A stretch of DNA of 64,000 bases from Allomyces macrogynus ATCC 38327 (taxonomy: Eukaryota > Blastocladiomycota > Blastocladiomycetes > Blastocladiales > Blastocladiaceae), in NCBI GenBank assembly GCA_000151295.1, contig GG745332.1, positions 521,760-585,759 on the forward strand, given 5' to 3'. Below are positions 62,886 to 64,000 of this stretch, one piece after another (the first letter of the stretch is position 1; each line of letters starts with the position of its first letter). The notes under the pieces are model-generated. The model searched no databases. It saw only the letters and a list, made by a program, of their open reading frames with translations, and was not told the DNA's origin. A program made the position numbers and the translations under genes.

Positions 62886-64000
62886 ATGGCCTCGTTTTAC
62901 TCGCGAAGCGCCCATCTCACGCGCGTACCGGTTCTTGTTGGCCGTACCATGATCAACAACAGTGCAAAGTCAACTGCCGTGACAGGAATCACAGGATCGC
63001 GCACGTTTTTGTCGATGCCAGGGTCTCGCTCGCTCAAGTATGATCGATGGTGGCGCTTGCACCGTGACTTAATGTACATTGACGGCTGACTCGCTCGGGC
63101 TTGGCAGAGCCCCGAAACCGCCAGCGATGCGCACCGGAAACACGGTGGACATGTGGGGCCAAAAGTGGGACGACCTGTTGCAGCACCTGAGAACGGACCA
63201 GCAGGTCAGTGCGGCCATTTTGAACACCATCTCGATTTGGACACACTAAACACATCGCTAACTCGACAATTGGTCTCTTTAGGCCCTGTTCCAGTTTATT
63301 GACGAGGAGAATAAGTGCGTATCCGACCTCCATTGCTACTTCATGTTGCAGGTTGGTTCGATGCATGTTTGGAACTGATCTTGCTCCATTTGCTCGTTCA
63401 GGCACGCCGATGCGTATTTTAAGCGCACGCGCAACTTGACCAAGTCGCTGTTCAAGGTGAGCGCTCCCTCGCCAAAGCCATCCGCGACGTCTTTCATTTC
63501 CCATCTGACTGCCGCTCCACCAGGAAATGAACGACTTTCTCCGCGTCGAGTCCACGCCGCGCCCCGTCCCCGACGTGACTGACGGGTGGGAGTACTGGTC
63601 TGAGACGACGCCTCGCGGTCCTGTGCACTACCGCCGTCGCCAATTCTCCAAAGAACCGCGCGAGCTCGTGCTGGACGCATCGCGCATTCCCGGCACGCTC
63701 AAAAAGGTCGGACTGAGCCCGAACCACCAGTTTATCGCGTACGTCGTCGAGGCCACTGGAAACGAGTGGGGCACCCTCTCAGTGCACGAGATTGGGTCCA
63801 AGGACCCGCCAGCGCAGGTGGAGAACGTCCGCGCGTTCAGTTTCGAGTGGGTCGATGACGAGACGGTTGCCTACACGGTGTGCAACGATCAGTTGCGTCC
63901 GGATCGCGTCGTGGTCGGCAAGTGGCGCGACCCGGTGGAGAAGCATACGACGGTGCATGTGGATCCGGTGGCGTTTATTGACGTGAGCAAGACCAAGGAC
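62886..64000 (+). CDS. Prolyl-oligopeptidase-family (S9A) serine peptidase, N-terminal part, cut by window edge
   Basis: N-terminal beta-propeller part of a prolyl oligopeptidase, oligopeptidase B or PREPL-type protein. The catalytic alpha/beta domain lies beyond the window. Exon 1 is 62886-63037, exon 2 63108-63204 and exon 3 63283-63314 (32 nt); a short exon then gives HADAYFKRTRNLTKSLFK, and the last begins after a GTGAGC intron near 63,525. The first 50 residues (MASFYSRSAHLTRVPVLVGR) are basic, Ser/Thr-rich and free of acidic residues, fitting a mitochondrial targeting peptide. Then come WGQKWDDLLQHLRTDQQALF, FIDEENKHADAYFKRTRN and the propeller start WEYWSETTPRGPVHYRRRQF, KKVGLSPNHQFIAYVVEATG and FSFEWVDDETVAYTV. 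The family-level call is good; the subfamily is open. Confidence 0.82.

Overview
This window looks like GC-rich nuclear DNA from an early-diverging fungus. A zoosporic group such as Blastocladiomycota is my best guess, but no marker in the window proves it. The evidence is short spliceosomal introns (mostly 50-100 nt), densely packed genes on both strands, and a eukaryotic gene set: CUL4, RAD18, URB2, PIG-H, RanBP1, a heterotrimeric G-alpha, a P450, a GH15 hydrolase and ATP synthase subunit k. Gene models were built by hand from reading frames and intron phases. Forty-two of the 74 donors I placed read G(T/C)RCG rather than the usual GTRAG.

Layout. 1-5.8 kb: cut cullin-4 (-), ATP19 (+), PIG-H (-), a 287-aa unknown (+), a 178-aa unknown (-). 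6.6-14.1 kb: FCP/SCP-like phosphatase (-), a 289-aa unknown (+), RAD18 (-), a myristoylatable leucine-rich-repeat protein (+). 14.6-18.7 kb: an 11-exon GH15 hydrolase with a large disordered insert and two GC-AG introns. 18.9-21.5 kb: a decayed minus-strand gene in two pieces with an intact PTRHD1 gene between them. 21.7-26.9 kb: a divergent P450 / acyl-CoA ligase pair. 27.7-34.6 kb: a 135-aa unknown, 6-pyruvoyl-tetrahydropterin synthase, mitochondrial uL11, and an intronless 1092-codon fusion of uroporphyrinogen decarboxylase and hydroxymethylbilane synthase. 35-45 kb: an L1-domain ribosome-biogenesis protein, URB2, a membrane protein with a possible kinase-like fold, and a 396-aa unknown. 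45.2-48.2 kb: no gene I can defend. 48.2-64 kb: G-alpha (its first intron holds a CT repeat, a 586-N gap and a C run), a coiled-coil protein, an SLC35B4/YEA4-type transporter, a 1196-aa coiled-coil protein with eleven 14-residue repeats, RanBP1 with a long His/Glu tail, a small membrane protein, and the start of a prolyl-oligopeptidase-family gene.

Most neighbours are arranged head-to-head or tail-to-tail, which gives many short shared promoters and terminators. Functional grouping is weak. Three genes (uL11m, L1-domain protein, URB2) serve ribosomes, and the P450 and acyl-CoA ligase could act on the same fatty-acid-like substrates. The most notable object is the decarboxylase-synthase fusion at 31.4-34.6 kb: it joins two non-adjacent steps of heme synthesis behind a 390-residue N-terminal region of unknown function that carries a Cys-Pro motif. 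I recognised no transposons, tRNA or rRNA genes, or CRISPR arrays.
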